A DNA stretch of 64,000 nucleotides. Source: Solimonas sp040066175 (lineage in GTDB: Bacteria; Pseudomonadota; Gammaproteobacteria; Nevskiales; Nevskiaceae). The notes below the pieces were generated by a model. The model was not told the DNA's origin, ran no database searches, and worked only from the letters and a program-made list of their open reading frames with translations. The DNA lies in NCBI RefSeq assembly GCF_040066175.1, contig NZ_JBEAAM010000019.1, positions 1-64,000 of the forward strand. The letters run 5' to 3'. A program made the position numbers and the translations under genes. Below are positions 29,183 through 37,540 of this stretch, one piece after another (within the stretch, counting starts at the first letter, position 1; each line of letters begins with the position of its first letter).

Positions 29183-30352
29183 GTGAAAACGATCCGGAAT
29201 GCCAGCGACCTGGCCATCAACGGCGCGCCCCCGGCCTTCCCCGAGCCGATTCATGTCGGCCGCCCCAACCTGGGCGACCGGGAACGCCTGCTCGCCTACA
29301 CCGCAGAGATCTATGATCGACGCTGGCTGACCAACAACGGCCCGCTGGTCCAGGAACTGGAACGACGGCTGGCGGACTTCCTGGGGGTCAAGCACTGCGT
29401 GGCCATGTGCAATGGCACCGTCGCGCTGGAGATCGCCATCCGCGCGTTGGGTCTGGAGGGCGAGGTGATCATCCCCTCCTACACCTTCATCGCCACCGCA
29501 CACGCCTTGCACTGGCAGGCGATCACCCCGGTTTTCGCGGACATCGATCCGAGTACACACAACCTGGATCCGGACAGCGTCCGGCGCATGATCACGCCGC
29601 GCACGACCGGCATCATCGGCGTACACCTGTGGGGACGTCCCGCGCCGATCGAGCCGCTGCAGGCGATCGCCGACGAGCATGGCCTGGCCCTGATGTTCGA
29701 CGCCGCCCACGCCTTCGGCTGCAGCCATGGCGGGCGGAAGATCGGCGGATTCGGCCGCTGCGAGGTGTTCAGCTTCCACGCGACCAAGGTGTTCAATACC
29801 TTCGAAGGCGGCGCCGTCACCACTGACGACGACGAGCTCGCCGAGGCCCTGCGCCTGATGCGCAATTTCGGCTTCAAGGGTTACGACAACGTCGTGTACC
29901 CGGGCACCAACGGGAAGATGCCGGAGATCAATGCGGCGTTGGGGCTGGTCAACCTCGAATCGCTGCCCCGCTTCGTCAACCACAATCGACGCCGATATCA
30001 GGACTACGCGGAAGCACTCTCGCCACTCGGCCACCTTCGACTGTTGCAGTATCGAAGCGACCAGCAACCGAACTACCAGTACGTCGTCGTCGAGTTGGAT
30101 CGAAGTGTTGCTGGGCTTCGGGACAAGATCGTCGCCGCGCTCCAGGCCGAGAACATCCTGGCGCGCAAGTACTTCTGGCCCGGCTGCCACCGGATGGAGC
30201 CGTACAGATCACTCTTTCCGCACGCCGGCTTGCTACTGCCCGTGACGGAGGACATCGCATCGCGGGTGATCGTGCTCCCGACAGGGAACACTCTTCCACC
30301 TGCGTGTCCAGCCGTGTGCGCGGCCGTCTTAAAGTCATCGCGCGACTGTTGA
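29183..30352 (+). CDS. vioA: DegT/DnrJ/EryC1 sugar aminotransferase, VioA-like
   Basis: This PLP enzyme would aminate dTDP-4-keto-6-deoxyglucose to the 4-amino sugar (Qui4N) for a surface glycan. The product is 389 aa from GTG 29183. An upstream GTG at 29132 would add 17 unconserved residues. The PLP lysine is Lys202 in SFHATKVFNTFEGGA. NNGPLVQELE, CNGTVALEIAIRAL and AHAFGCSHGG are family motifs. The C-terminal LARKYFWPGCHRMEPYRS is the wording I associate with VioA. No rmlA/rmlB genes are in the window to supply the substrate. Confidence 0.75.
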   Translation: MKTIRNASDLAINGAPPAFPEPIHVGRPNLGDRERLLAYTAEIYDRRWLTNNGPLVQELERRLADFLGVKHCVAMCNGTVALEIAIRALGLEGEVIIPSYTFIATAHALHWQAITPVFADIDPSTHNLDPDSVRRMITPRTTGIIGVHLWGRPAPIEPLQAIADEHGLALMFDAAHAFGCSHGGRKIGGFGRCEVFSFHATKVFNTFEGGAVTTDDDELAEALRLMRNFGFKGYDNVVYPGTNGKMPEINAALGLVNLESLPRFVNHNRRRYQDYAEALSPLGHLRLLQYRSDQQPNYQYVVVELDRSVAGLRDKIVAALQAENILARKYFWPGCHRMEPYRSLFPHAGLLLPVTEDIASRVIVLPTGNTLPPACPAVCAAVLKSSRDC

Positions 30353-30400
30353 CCACAATTCTCAGCACGGCCTTCACTATCCTGCCCTCGTGTCATCGTT

Positions 30401-31489
30401 ATGCAAGACGGAACCTTTCTTTTGTTCTCCGGCTATAACGACCGGGCGGTTATTGCGCTCTGCAGATTCTTCCACAGCCAACATCTGCCCTTTGCAATCG
30501 TTGCAGCCGACCACAACGATTCAATATTTAAGACATCATGGAAGAGCAATGTAATTCTGACCAGGGACGATCGGCTCATCGATCTGCGCCTGTTCACGAG
30601 AATCCGAAATGTTGCGACTGAATTGGGAATCCGTTCATTGATCTATTGCCCTACGACTGAATTCTCCAATGTCTTCGTGCTCGCCCATCGCCAAGATCTG
30701 CAAACCATGGGCTGGCACATACCGATGCCATCCGAATCCCTGTATCTGCTGCTCTCCAACAAGGCGACGAGCCACGCGCTCATTCATCAAGTGTGCGGAA
30801 TACACCCCCCCCCACACTTGAATTGGCACGAAGCAGCAAGCCCCTGCGTATTCAAGCCAAAGACCAATGTCGGTGACGAGAGGGTGAACTATCCGCTCAT
30901 CTGCTTGAGCGAATCCGAAGTGCTGAGGGCGAAATCAGTGCTCAATCCCGATAACTGGTTTGCGCAGACATATATCAAGGGACAAAGCCACTACCTTTGT
31001 GGCTATCTCGCTCGAGACGGCCGACGATCCTATTTTTGGCAATTGAATCTTCTCCAGCAATCCGGTGGAAAATCAATCGTTCTGGCGCGAACGGGACATA
31101 ATCCAGGACTCGATGAGGAGGCGTTATTCGACAGACTCTCATCTGTCGGGTACTTCGGCCCGTGGATGATGGAACTGCTGCAAGACTCTTCAGGCACCCT
31201 GCACTTTGTTGAAGTCAACCCCCGCTTCTGGGGTCCCCTCCAACTCGCCGTTGATGTATGCCCGCGCATTTTGCACCTCTTTTCTTCAGACTCTGGGCAT
31301 TCCACTGATGACTTTCATTGCGACACGTCTTCTATATATTGGTATGCGTGGGCACATGGCCGTCGCGCGGCGACGTGCATGTATTTCCCAGCTGCAGATT
31401 CTTTGACTGCGCCCGAAATTGACGAGTTGATTGCACAGCACGATGTATACGGGCGAGAAGATACCGCAGCATTACACGGCAAACATTGA
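30401..31489 (+). CDS. ATP-grasp domain protein (possible sugar N-acyl ligase)
   Basis: The 362-aa protein resembles carbamoyl-phosphate-synthase-like ATP-grasp proteins. It has an N-terminal Rossmann-like part (GTFLLFSGYNDRAVIALCRF), an ATP-binding stretch (CVFKPKTNVGDERVNYP) and an acidic metal-binding motif GTLHFVEVNPRFWGPLQLAVD near 265-285. ATP-grasp ligases join a carboxylate to an amine. Beside a VioA-like enzyme it could put an amino acid on Qui4N, but this is inference. The gene is clearly more AT-rich than its neighbours. It has no good Shine-Dalgarno and contains a C9 run at codons 135-138. Confidence 0.65.
   Translation: MQDGTFLLFSGYNDRAVIALCRFFHSQHLPFAIVAADHNDSIFKTSWKSNVILTRDDRLIDLRLFTRIRNVATELGIRSLIYCPTTEFSNVFVLAHRQDLQTMGWHIPMPSESLYLLLSNKATSHALIHQVCGIHPPPHLNWHEAASPCVFKPKTNVGDERVNYPLICLSESEVLRAKSVLNPDNWFAQTYIKGQSHYLCGYLARDGRRSYFWQLNLLQQSGGKSIVLARTGHNPGLDEEALFDRLSSVGYFGPWMMELLQDSSGTLHFVEVNPRFWGPLQLAVDVCPRILHLFSSDSGHSTDDFHCDTSSIYWYAWAHGRRAATCMYFPAADSLTAPEIDELIAQHDVYGREDTAALHGKH
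30805..30813 (+). repeat. C9 homopolymer inside the ATP-grasp gene
   Basis: Nine consecutive cytosines span codons 135-138 (His-Pro-Pro-Pro). The tract is currently in frame. Gain or loss of one base would truncate the protein near its middle, as in slipped-strand phase variation. Confidence 0.9.
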
Positions 31490-31499
31490 AGATCCCACA

Positions 31500-32330
31500 A
31501 TGAACGACTTGCGATCAGCAGTGGCAGACCGCCTTCGCAAGCTACTGGAGGCACAGAGTAAGCACAGCGGTTACCAGTCGCTTCACCCTGCACTTACGTC
31601 TGCTGTGGGACTTGAATTGGCTGCTCCCGGGAAATATGAGCAGCAGCGGCTTGCGTACATGCATGAGCACTCTTCTGTCAGAGGGCTACATGTCCTGGAT
31701 ATCGGTGCCAATACGGGCTACTTCAGTCTTGGCGCCCTAGCTGCAGGTGCAGAGAAGGTCGTTTCGGCCGAAGGCAATCCCGCTCACGCAGCCTTTCTTA
31801 ATGAAATTGCACAGTATCTCGATATTTCACACAAACTGGAGGTCCGTTGCGAGTACCTTAGTTTCCTGGATGCCGGATCAGACTTCTTCGATTTCATTTA
31901 CTGCCTGAATGTCCTGCATCACGTGGGAGATGATTTCGGCGACCGCGATATTTCGATTCATCAGGCGAAGCACCTCATCCTTTCGAGCCTCAACGCATTG
32001 GCGACGACCTGCGGAATGATGTGGATGCAGATCGGTTTTAACTGGAAAGGGGACAGGGGCAAGCCTCTCTTCACGAGCGGCACGAAAAGTGAGGTCATTG
32101 AATTCATTCGTTCTGGCACCGTAGATTCGTGGAGCATCGAAAGGATTGGATTATTTGATCCGACAACGGAGCGGTACTCGGACTTGACGCCATCCAATCT
32201 TCGGCGATTCGAGTTCTTGGGCGAGTTCCTGAATCGCCCTCTGTTCTTGATGAAGAGCAAGGTCGCGCGCCCGGCCAAACCAAACCTTGTCGCCGACAGC
32301 AAGCGCCTGCCGTCGAGCGGCAGATCCTGA
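31500..32330 (+). CDS. class I SAM-dependent methyltransferase
   Basis: The product is 276 aa from ATG 31500, which lies 10 bp after the ATP-grasp stop. Motif I is GLHVLDIGANTGYFSLGAL, motif II/III contains EGNPAHAAFLNE, and FDFIYCLNVLHHVGDD is the post-I acidic region. The substrate is unknown; a sugar or its N-acyl group is likely from context. An in-frame ATG at 31443 would overlap the upstream gene. Base composition is AT-richer than the chromosome, as in the gene before it, suggesting they arrived together. Confidence 0.72.
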   Translation: MNDLRSAVADRLRKLLEAQSKHSGYQSLHPALTSAVGLELAAPGKYEQQRLAYMHEHSSVRGLHVLDIGANTGYFSLGALAAGAEKVVSAEGNPAHAAFLNEIAQYLDISHKLEVRCEYLSFLDAGSDFFDFIYCLNVLHHVGDDFGDRDISIHQAKHLILSSLNALATTCGMMWMQIGFNWKGDRGKPLFTSGTKSEVIEFIRSGTVDSWSIERIGLFDPTTERYSDLTPSNLRRFEFLGEFLNRPLFLMKSKVARPAKPNLVADSKRLPSSGRS

Positions 32331-32354
32331 ACCCGACTGTTGGGTCGCCAGGCA

Positions 32355-33851
32355 GTGGCTTACAAGAGTTCGGCGGAAAAGAGCGCCACAAAGGCCCAGA
32401 TTGATCCCCGCAGCGCAGCATGGGCTCTCGTAGAAATATGCTTCCGCTACGGCGGACAGTTGATCGTAACGCTCGTTCTGGCGAGGCTGCTGCAGCCAGC
32501 CGATTTTGGCCTGGTCGCCATGCTGCTCGTGGGAACGAGCATTGCCATGCTTTTCGTCGATGCCGGCCTGGGGCCCGCAATCGTCCAACGGCCAATACTT
32601 TGCCCGGACCATGAGACAACTGCATTCTGGTTCATGACCATCGTTGCCGTTCTGGCCTGGTCACTCCTCGCTTTGTCATCTCCGTTGGTCGCAAACGCCT
32701 TCGGCGAGCCGCTACTCGCGCGACTGTTGCCGGTGATGGCACTCACGATATTCTTCAATGCGCTCGCCGCAGTCCCGGATGCACTCATCACTCGATCGAT
32801 GCTGTTCAAGCGTCGTGCTGGGATAGAGGCCATCTCGGCGATCGGATCAACCGGTCTGGCCCTTTTGACGGCGGCGATGAACTTGGGGGTATGGGCACTT
32901 GTGGTTCAAGCGGTTGCTGCAGCAGCGCTCCGCGCCGCAGCGTGCTGGCTGATCTCTGGATGGCGCCCCGCGGGCCGGATTCGCAGACACTCGCTGACGC
33001 AGCTCTTGGGTTTCGGCGGCAACCTGATGGTCGCAGGACTGCTGGACGTCCTATCGCTGCGCTTGCAGTCCGTTCTGATCGGTCGCCTGTACGGGAGTTC
33101 AACCCTGGGCCTCTATACGGTCGCCTATACCTGTTTTCAGGCGCCGGTTTCGATCGTCTCGGCGATGTTGAACAAGTTCGGCCTCGCGGTGCTTTCGCGC
33201 GCGGCTGGCCATACGGAGAGCCTGAGAGTGACGCTGCAAATTTCGGTTCGGAGTGCAACCTTTCTGTCTGCGCCGGTGATGCTGACGATCGCCTTGCTCT
33301 CCGAGCCGATCGTGCAGGCCGCCTTCGGCCCCCAGTGGATCGGCGCGGCTCCGCTTCTGGCGATCCTCGCGCTCAGCGGGATGTTCTGGCCCATCCACGT
33401 GCTGAATCAGGTCGCAATCAATGCCATCGGGCGGTCGGATCTGTTCCTGAAGCTGGCGATTGCCAAGAAGTGTCTCGCCATCACACTGATCGTCATGGGC
33501 AGCCTGTGGGGTGCCGTCGGGGTCGCCTACGCTTTACTGGCGTCCAGCCTGCTGTCACTGGCGCTGAACGCTCGATACCTGGAGACGCTGATGCAGTACG
33601 GGATGCGTCCCCAACTCCGCGACCACGCCGATACACTGCTGGCACTCGGCGCGCAGACCGTCACGGGCCAGTTGGTCCTCGTGACTCTCGATCCCGGTGG
33701 CTGGCGCACCGGATTCCTCGTGGCGGCCCCATTGGCCGCCTACTTCGCAACTGCGTTTCTGATCAGGCACCGAAGCTTGCGTGACATCGGTGAACTCCGG
33801 CGGATGGCCCACACACAGCTGGCCGCAACGGCATCGGGCGATACAGCGTGA
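32355..33851 (+). CDS. lipopolysaccharide/oligosaccharide flippase (MOP superfamily, Wzx/WzxC-like)
   Basis: The 498-aa inner-membrane protein has about 12-14 hydrophobic helices. It begins AAWALVEICFRYGGQLIVTLVLARLLQPADFGLVAM, the typical start of polysaccharide-biosynthesis flippases. It would move an undecaprenyl-diphosphate-linked oligosaccharide to the periplasm. The start is uncertain: GTG 32355 or TTG 32340. Its stop overlaps the next GTG (GTGA-type at 33848-33851). No wzy polymerase or wzz is in the window. Confidence 0.82.
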   Translation: MAYKSSAEKSATKAQIDPRSAAWALVEICFRYGGQLIVTLVLARLLQPADFGLVAMLLVGTSIAMLFVDAGLGPAIVQRPILCPDHETTAFWFMTIVAVLAWSLLALSSPLVANAFGEPLLARLLPVMALTIFFNALAAVPDALITRSMLFKRRAGIEAISAIGSTGLALLTAAMNLGVWALVVQAVAAAALRAAACWLISGWRPAGRIRRHSLTQLLGFGGNLMVAGLLDVLSLRLQSVLIGRLYGSSTLGLYTVAYTCFQAPVSIVSAMLNKFGLAVLSRAAGHTESLRVTLQISVRSATFLSAPVMLTIALLSEPIVQAAFGPQWIGAAPLLAILALSGMFWPIHVLNQVAINAIGRSDLFLKLAIAKKCLAITLIVMGSLWGAVGVAYALLASSLLSLALNARYLETLMQYGMRPQLRDHADTLLALGAQTVTGQLVLVTLDPGGWRTGFLVAAPLAAYFATAFLIRHRSLRDIGELRRMAHTQLAATASGDTA

Positions 33852-34804
33852 GCATTCCGGATGTCAGCATCTGCATCATGACCTTCAACCAGAGCCGGTA
33901 CATCCGGCGCTGCGTCGAGAGCGTTCTGGAGGAAACACTCGAACTGCGCGCCGAGATCATCGTCGGCGATGACCTCTCGACTGACGACACCCCCGCCATC
34001 GTTGAGTCACTGCGCATCCAGTATCCAGGACGCCTCCAGTATGTCCGCCACCCGCAGCGACTTGGCGCGTCGCAGAACACGCGGGCGCTCCTGGATAAGG
34101 CCCGTGCTGATCTGATCGCCCGTGTCGATGGCGACGACTACTGGCTGCCTGGCAAGCTCCGCAGGCAGCTCGCGTTTCTGCAGCGGCACCCCGACTGCTC
34201 TGCGGTTTACACGAACGCGGTAACCATTGATGAGCAAGGCCATGAACTCGGCTTGTTCAACAATGTCGGCGACGAAACAATGGATCTAGACAGCCTGCTC
34301 CGGCGCGGCAACTTCTTGTGCAACAGCTCCGTGCTGTTCCGGTCTATGCACAAGCAGCAATGGCTTTCGATCGAGGGGGATCTCATTGACTACCGTGCGC
34401 ACTTGCTGCATGCCCAGAATGGTCCCATTGGGCATATCGGCGAACCGCTGGTCGCCTACCGCGTCAACGCGGTCGGCTCGCTGGTCAACGAAGCGAATGC
34501 TCGCGTTCGCGAGCTTTATTGGGACGCGATCCTCAGTGTCCCGAGAGACAAGGTCAGTCAGCGCGCCTTCGCGGAAGGACTGGCCGACTTCTGGCGGCGG
34601 GTTGCTCTGCGTTCGATCCGCGAACGTCGGCCGGACTTGTTGCGCCGGTGGACGCCTGCGGTGCTCTCGGCATCCCCGTACCCCGCATCGGTGACGCTGG
34701 CCTTTTGCGCGTTCGCGTTCGGGCGCGCAGTCGTATCTGAACTTGCCGGGCGCGCCACCACACTCGTTTCGAGCGATCGGCCGCACATCCTCTACAGACG
34801 TTGA
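33848..34804 (+). CDS. GT2-family glycosyltransferase
   Basis: This 318-aa GT-A enzyme starts DVSICIMTFNQSRYIRRCVESVLEE, with IIVGDDLSTDDT and the metal-binding motif ARVDGDDYWLPGK. It probably adds one sugar to a lipid-linked glycan on the cytoplasmic face. The GTG start overlaps the flippase stop. The sugar donor and acceptor cannot be read from sequence. Confidence 0.85.
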   Translation: MSIPDVSICIMTFNQSRYIRRCVESVLEETLELRAEIIVGDDLSTDDTPAIVESLRIQYPGRLQYVRHPQRLGASQNTRALLDKARADLIARVDGDDYWLPGKLRRQLAFLQRHPDCSAVYTNAVTIDEQGHELGLFNNVGDETMDLDSLLRRGNFLCNSSVLFRSMHKQQWLSIEGDLIDYRAHLLHAQNGPIGHIGEPLVAYRVNAVGSLVNEANARVRELYWDAILSVPRDKVSQRAFAEGLADFWRRVALRSIRERRPDLLRRWTPAVLSASPYPASVTLAFCAFAFGRAVVSELAGRATTLVSSDRPHILYRR

Positions 34805-34808
34805 TTCG

Positions 34809-35585
34809 ATGCGCTCGATCAATCCACTCAAGATGATCCGGTACGGACTGTCCGGCTTCGTTCCAGGCGGTCGGTACTACTGCGTCTGCTGCCGACATTC
34901 GGTCCGCGCGTTCATGCCATACAGGTCCGGTGGCGGCGGTGTGGCACCGCTGATGCAATCGGTCCGCATGGCGGGCAGTGATGTCGATCATTTCGAGTGC
35001 CCACGCTGCGGTGCGCACGACAGGGAACGTCACCTCCTGCTGTACATGACAGCGTCGGGCCTACTGCAGGACCTGGCCGGCAAGCACATCGTGCATTTCG
35101 CGCCGGAGAAGCGGTTGCCATTGCATCTCGCACGGATGAAGCCGGCCTCTTACATCCTCTGCGACCTGTATCCGACTCGTCCCGAGATCAGACAGGTTGA
35201 TTTGCTGGACATGCCGTTCGCATCGGAGTCCGTCGATCTGCTGATCGCCAATCATGTTCTGGAACACGTGGCCGATGACTCGATCGCACTCCGCGAGATT
35301 TTCCGCGTACTTCGATCTGGCGGCATGGCGATACTGCAGACGCCCTACTCCCAAGTGCTCGAACGCACCTGGTGCGATCCGGGCATCACCGACCCGCAAG
35401 CGCGATTTCACGCCTATGGCCAGGAAGACCACGTGCGTCTGTACGGCAAGGACATCTTCGACCGAATTGCGAGTTCCGGCCTGATCCCGGATATCGCGAC
35501 ACACGAAGAACTCCTGCCGGACATCGATGCGCTGAAGTTCGGCGTCAACCCCGAGGAACCGTTCTTCCGCTTTCGCCGCGGCTGA
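34809..35585 (+). CDS. SAM-dependent methyltransferase with N-terminal zinc ribbon
   Basis: The 258-aa protein has an N-terminal cysteine cluster (YYCVCCRHSV and FECPRCGAHDRERH) resembling a zinc ribbon. A methyltransferase fold follows with HIVHFAPEKRL, CDLYPTRPEIRQVDLLDMPF and DLLIANHVLEHVADDS. It is the last gene of the plus-strand sugar operon, 4 bp after the glycosyltransferase. Its stop is only 6 bp from the stop of the convergent minus-strand operon. The substrate is unknown. Confidence 0.75.
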   Translation: MRSINPLKMIRYGLSGFVPGGRYYCVCCRHSVRAFMPYRSGGGGVAPLMQSVRMAGSDVDHFECPRCGAHDRERHLLLYMTASGLLQDLAGKHIVHFAPEKRLPLHLARMKPASYILCDLYPTRPEIRQVDLLDMPFASESVDLLIANHVLEHVADDSIALREIFRVLRSGGMAILQTPYSQVLERTWCDPGITDPQARFHAYGQEDHVRLYGKDIFDRIASSGLIPDIATHEELLPDIDALKFGVNPEEPFFRFRRG

Positions 35586-35591
35586 CACTCG

Positions 35592-36632
35592 TCACGTCCG
35601 CTGACCCGTGCCGATTTCCGGCACACCATGGCGAGCCAGGAGTCTGAGCTTCTGGAGCGTGCATACGAACGGACGCAGATACGCGCGCAAGGACACCACC
35701 CTGCTGCGCTGCACCTGCCGCCGGCACGCGATCAGGCGCGGCATTTCGCGGATCAGATCGATGAGCGCTTTCATGTGTACCTGACCAAGAATGCGAATGT
35801 TCAGGCGCAGCACGCTCAGAACAAGACCCTCCGCGAGAATCAAGCCGGCATGTAATAACAACCAAGGCCACACCAGTACCGTCGGTGTCGCGATGAACAA
35901 CACGTAGCTGCGATTCCGCTCGCTCAAGTAGCGCCGTTGAATGGTCGTCCGCAGCCGGCCGGACTGCAGCTTGTTACCGCCGAAGCTGACGCCCTGTCGG
36001 TGCCGGTATCCGCTGGCATCGGGCACGAATACTGAAACCCCACGCAATCGTGCGACGGCGCACAGGTAGAGATCCTCGCCGATCGAGCCCATCCACTCCG
36101 GAAATCCGCCCGTTTCCATCCACAGCGACCTTGGAAGCCACATGCAGGCACCGATGACGAAGGCAGCCGTCACAGGTGCGCTGGCACGAATCGGCACGGG
36201 GTAGTACGCGAGATCCAGACGGCAGCCCCGATCGACCAGCGCGCCGGTTTCCCAGTCGTACTGCGGCAGACTGAGGATCGCCGGCCCGGCCTGCGATCTC
36301 GCGTAGCGCAGAAGAGTGTCCAGCGCATCATCGAACAGGGCGGCGTCATTGTTCAGCAGCAGGATGAATTCGCCCCTGGCCTGACGAACCATGCGGTTGT
36401 TCGCCACGCAGAAACCGACATTCGCCGCGCTCTCGATCAGGACGACCCGGGGATATCGGTCCCGGATCAACCGGACGGAACCGTCCGTCGAAGCATCGTC
36501 GTGAATGATGATCTCGACCGGAATATCGACGCTCTGCCGCAGGATCGAGTCGATACAATCGACGAGCATGGCCTCGCCGTTGTAGTTGGCGATACAAACC
36601 GAGATCACCGGCGTCGCCTGCCGCTGGCTCAC
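35592..36632 (-). CDS. GT2-family glycosyltransferase, membrane-associated
   Basis: The product is 346 aa from GTG 36632. The GT-A domain has PVISVCIANYNGEAMLVDCIDSIL, IIIHDDASTDGSV, FILLLNNDAALFDD and GGFPEWMGSIGEDLYLC. This is the rhamnosyltransferase-like subtype in which NND replaces DXD. A hydrophobic C-terminal segment (YVLFIATPTVLVWPWLLLHAGLILA) anchors it. GTG overlaps the epimerase stop as GTGA. It ends the minus-strand glycan operon. Confidence 0.85.
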   Translation of the reverse strand: MSQRQATPVISVCIANYNGEAMLVDCIDSILRQSVDIPVEIIIHDDASTDGSVRLIRDRYPRVVLIESAANVGFCVANNRMVRQARGEFILLLNNDAALFDDALDTLLRYARSQAGPAILSLPQYDWETGALVDRGCRLDLAYYPVPIRASAPVTAAFVIGACMWLPRSLWMETGGFPEWMGSIGEDLYLCAVARLRGVSVFVPDASGYRHRQGVSFGGNKLQSGRLRTTIQRRYLSERNRSYVLFIATPTVLVWPWLLLHAGLILAEGLVLSVLRLNIRILGQVHMKALIDLIREMPRLIACRRQVQRSRVVSLRAYLRPFVCTLQKLRLLARHGVPEIGTGQRT

Positions 36633-37540
36633 TGATTCGCTCGGTACCACGCCCAGGCACGCCCGAGTCCTTCGGCCAGGGACACCGCCGGGTGCCATGC
36701 GAACCGATCGCGAGCTGCAGTGTTATCGGGCACGATGGCGCGGACGTCCACGCGCCGCGCGGCGCGATACTCTCGCCGCAACGGGTGTCCGGTGATCCGA
36801 TCGATCTCATCGAGCAGGGCATTGAGCGTCGTGCCATGACCCGCGGAAGCATTGAACACCGACAAGCCCCGCGGCAGATCGTGTGCGATGGCGACGCCAC
36901 ACAGTGCAACGAGGTCGTCCACGTAGAGGTAGTCGCGCAGGCTCGTGCCATCGCCCCAGATCGTGAGTGCGCGTCCATGCAGCGCGCAATCGAAGGCCGC
37001 TGGAATGATGCCGAAGTCTGCGCGCCGCGGCTGGCCGGGGCCATAGACGTTGGACGGCCGGATGACCACACCGGTGCCGCCATACTGCGCGGTCCATGCG
37101 TGCATGAAGTGCTCGGCGGCCGCCTTGCCGGCGCCGTGATAGGAACGCGGACGCAGAGGGGCCGACTCAGTGGCCGGCTGCACGCAGTCGCCATAGAGCG
37201 TGCCAGCCGACGACAGGTAAAGCAGCCGTCGATCGGGCAGTGCCTGCAGTGCCTCGATGAGAGCCAGCGTGGGCCTCAGGTTGCCCTCTAGCTGAGGTCG
37301 GGCCTCACTGCTTCCCGGCGTGCTCGAAGAAGCTGCGTGGATCACGGCATCGCAACGCGCCAGCAACGGCATGAACTGGTCCACGGCATCGAAGCTTGCG
37401 ACGGCGTTCTCGATCAGCGCACTGTCAAACGACGCGGGGCGGCGCGTCGCGGCGATTACTTCGATGCCCCGCGTGGAGAAAAACGCACACAAGTGCCGTC
37501 CGATGAAACCCGCAGCGCCGAGCACGAAGACACGCTTCAC
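36629..37540 (-). CDS. NAD-dependent sugar epimerase/dehydratase (extended SDR)
   Basis: The 303-aa protein has the Rossmann motif GAAGFIG at 8-14 and the catalytic YHGAGK (YxxxK). The substrate-domain signatures VIRPSNVYGPGQ and WGDGTSLRDYLYVDDLV are typical of UDP-hexose 4-epimerases and related dehydratases. It supplies a modified nucleotide sugar for the adjacent transferases. The exact reaction is not readable. The GTG start overlaps the GT4 stop (GTGA). Confidence 0.82.
   Translation of the reverse strand: MKRVFVLGAAGFIGRHLCAFFSTRGIEVIAATRRPASFDSALIENAVASFDAVDQFMPLLARCDAVIHAASSSTPGSSEARPQLEGNLRPTLALIEALQALPDRRLLYLSSAGTLYGDCVQPATESAPLRPRSYHGAGKAAAEHFMHAWTAQYGGTGVVIRPSNVYGPGQPRRADFGIIPAAFDCALHGRALTIWGDGTSLRDYLYVDDLVALCGVAIAHDLPRGLSVFNASAGHGTTLNALLDEIDRITGHPLRREYRAARRVDVRAIVPDNTAARDRFAWHPAVSLAEGLGRAWAWYRANQ

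Noticed and set aside
30401..31489. Frameshift caused by the C run in the ATP-grasp gene
   Set aside because: With nine cytosines the frame is open from start to stop, so the gene is intact as read here.
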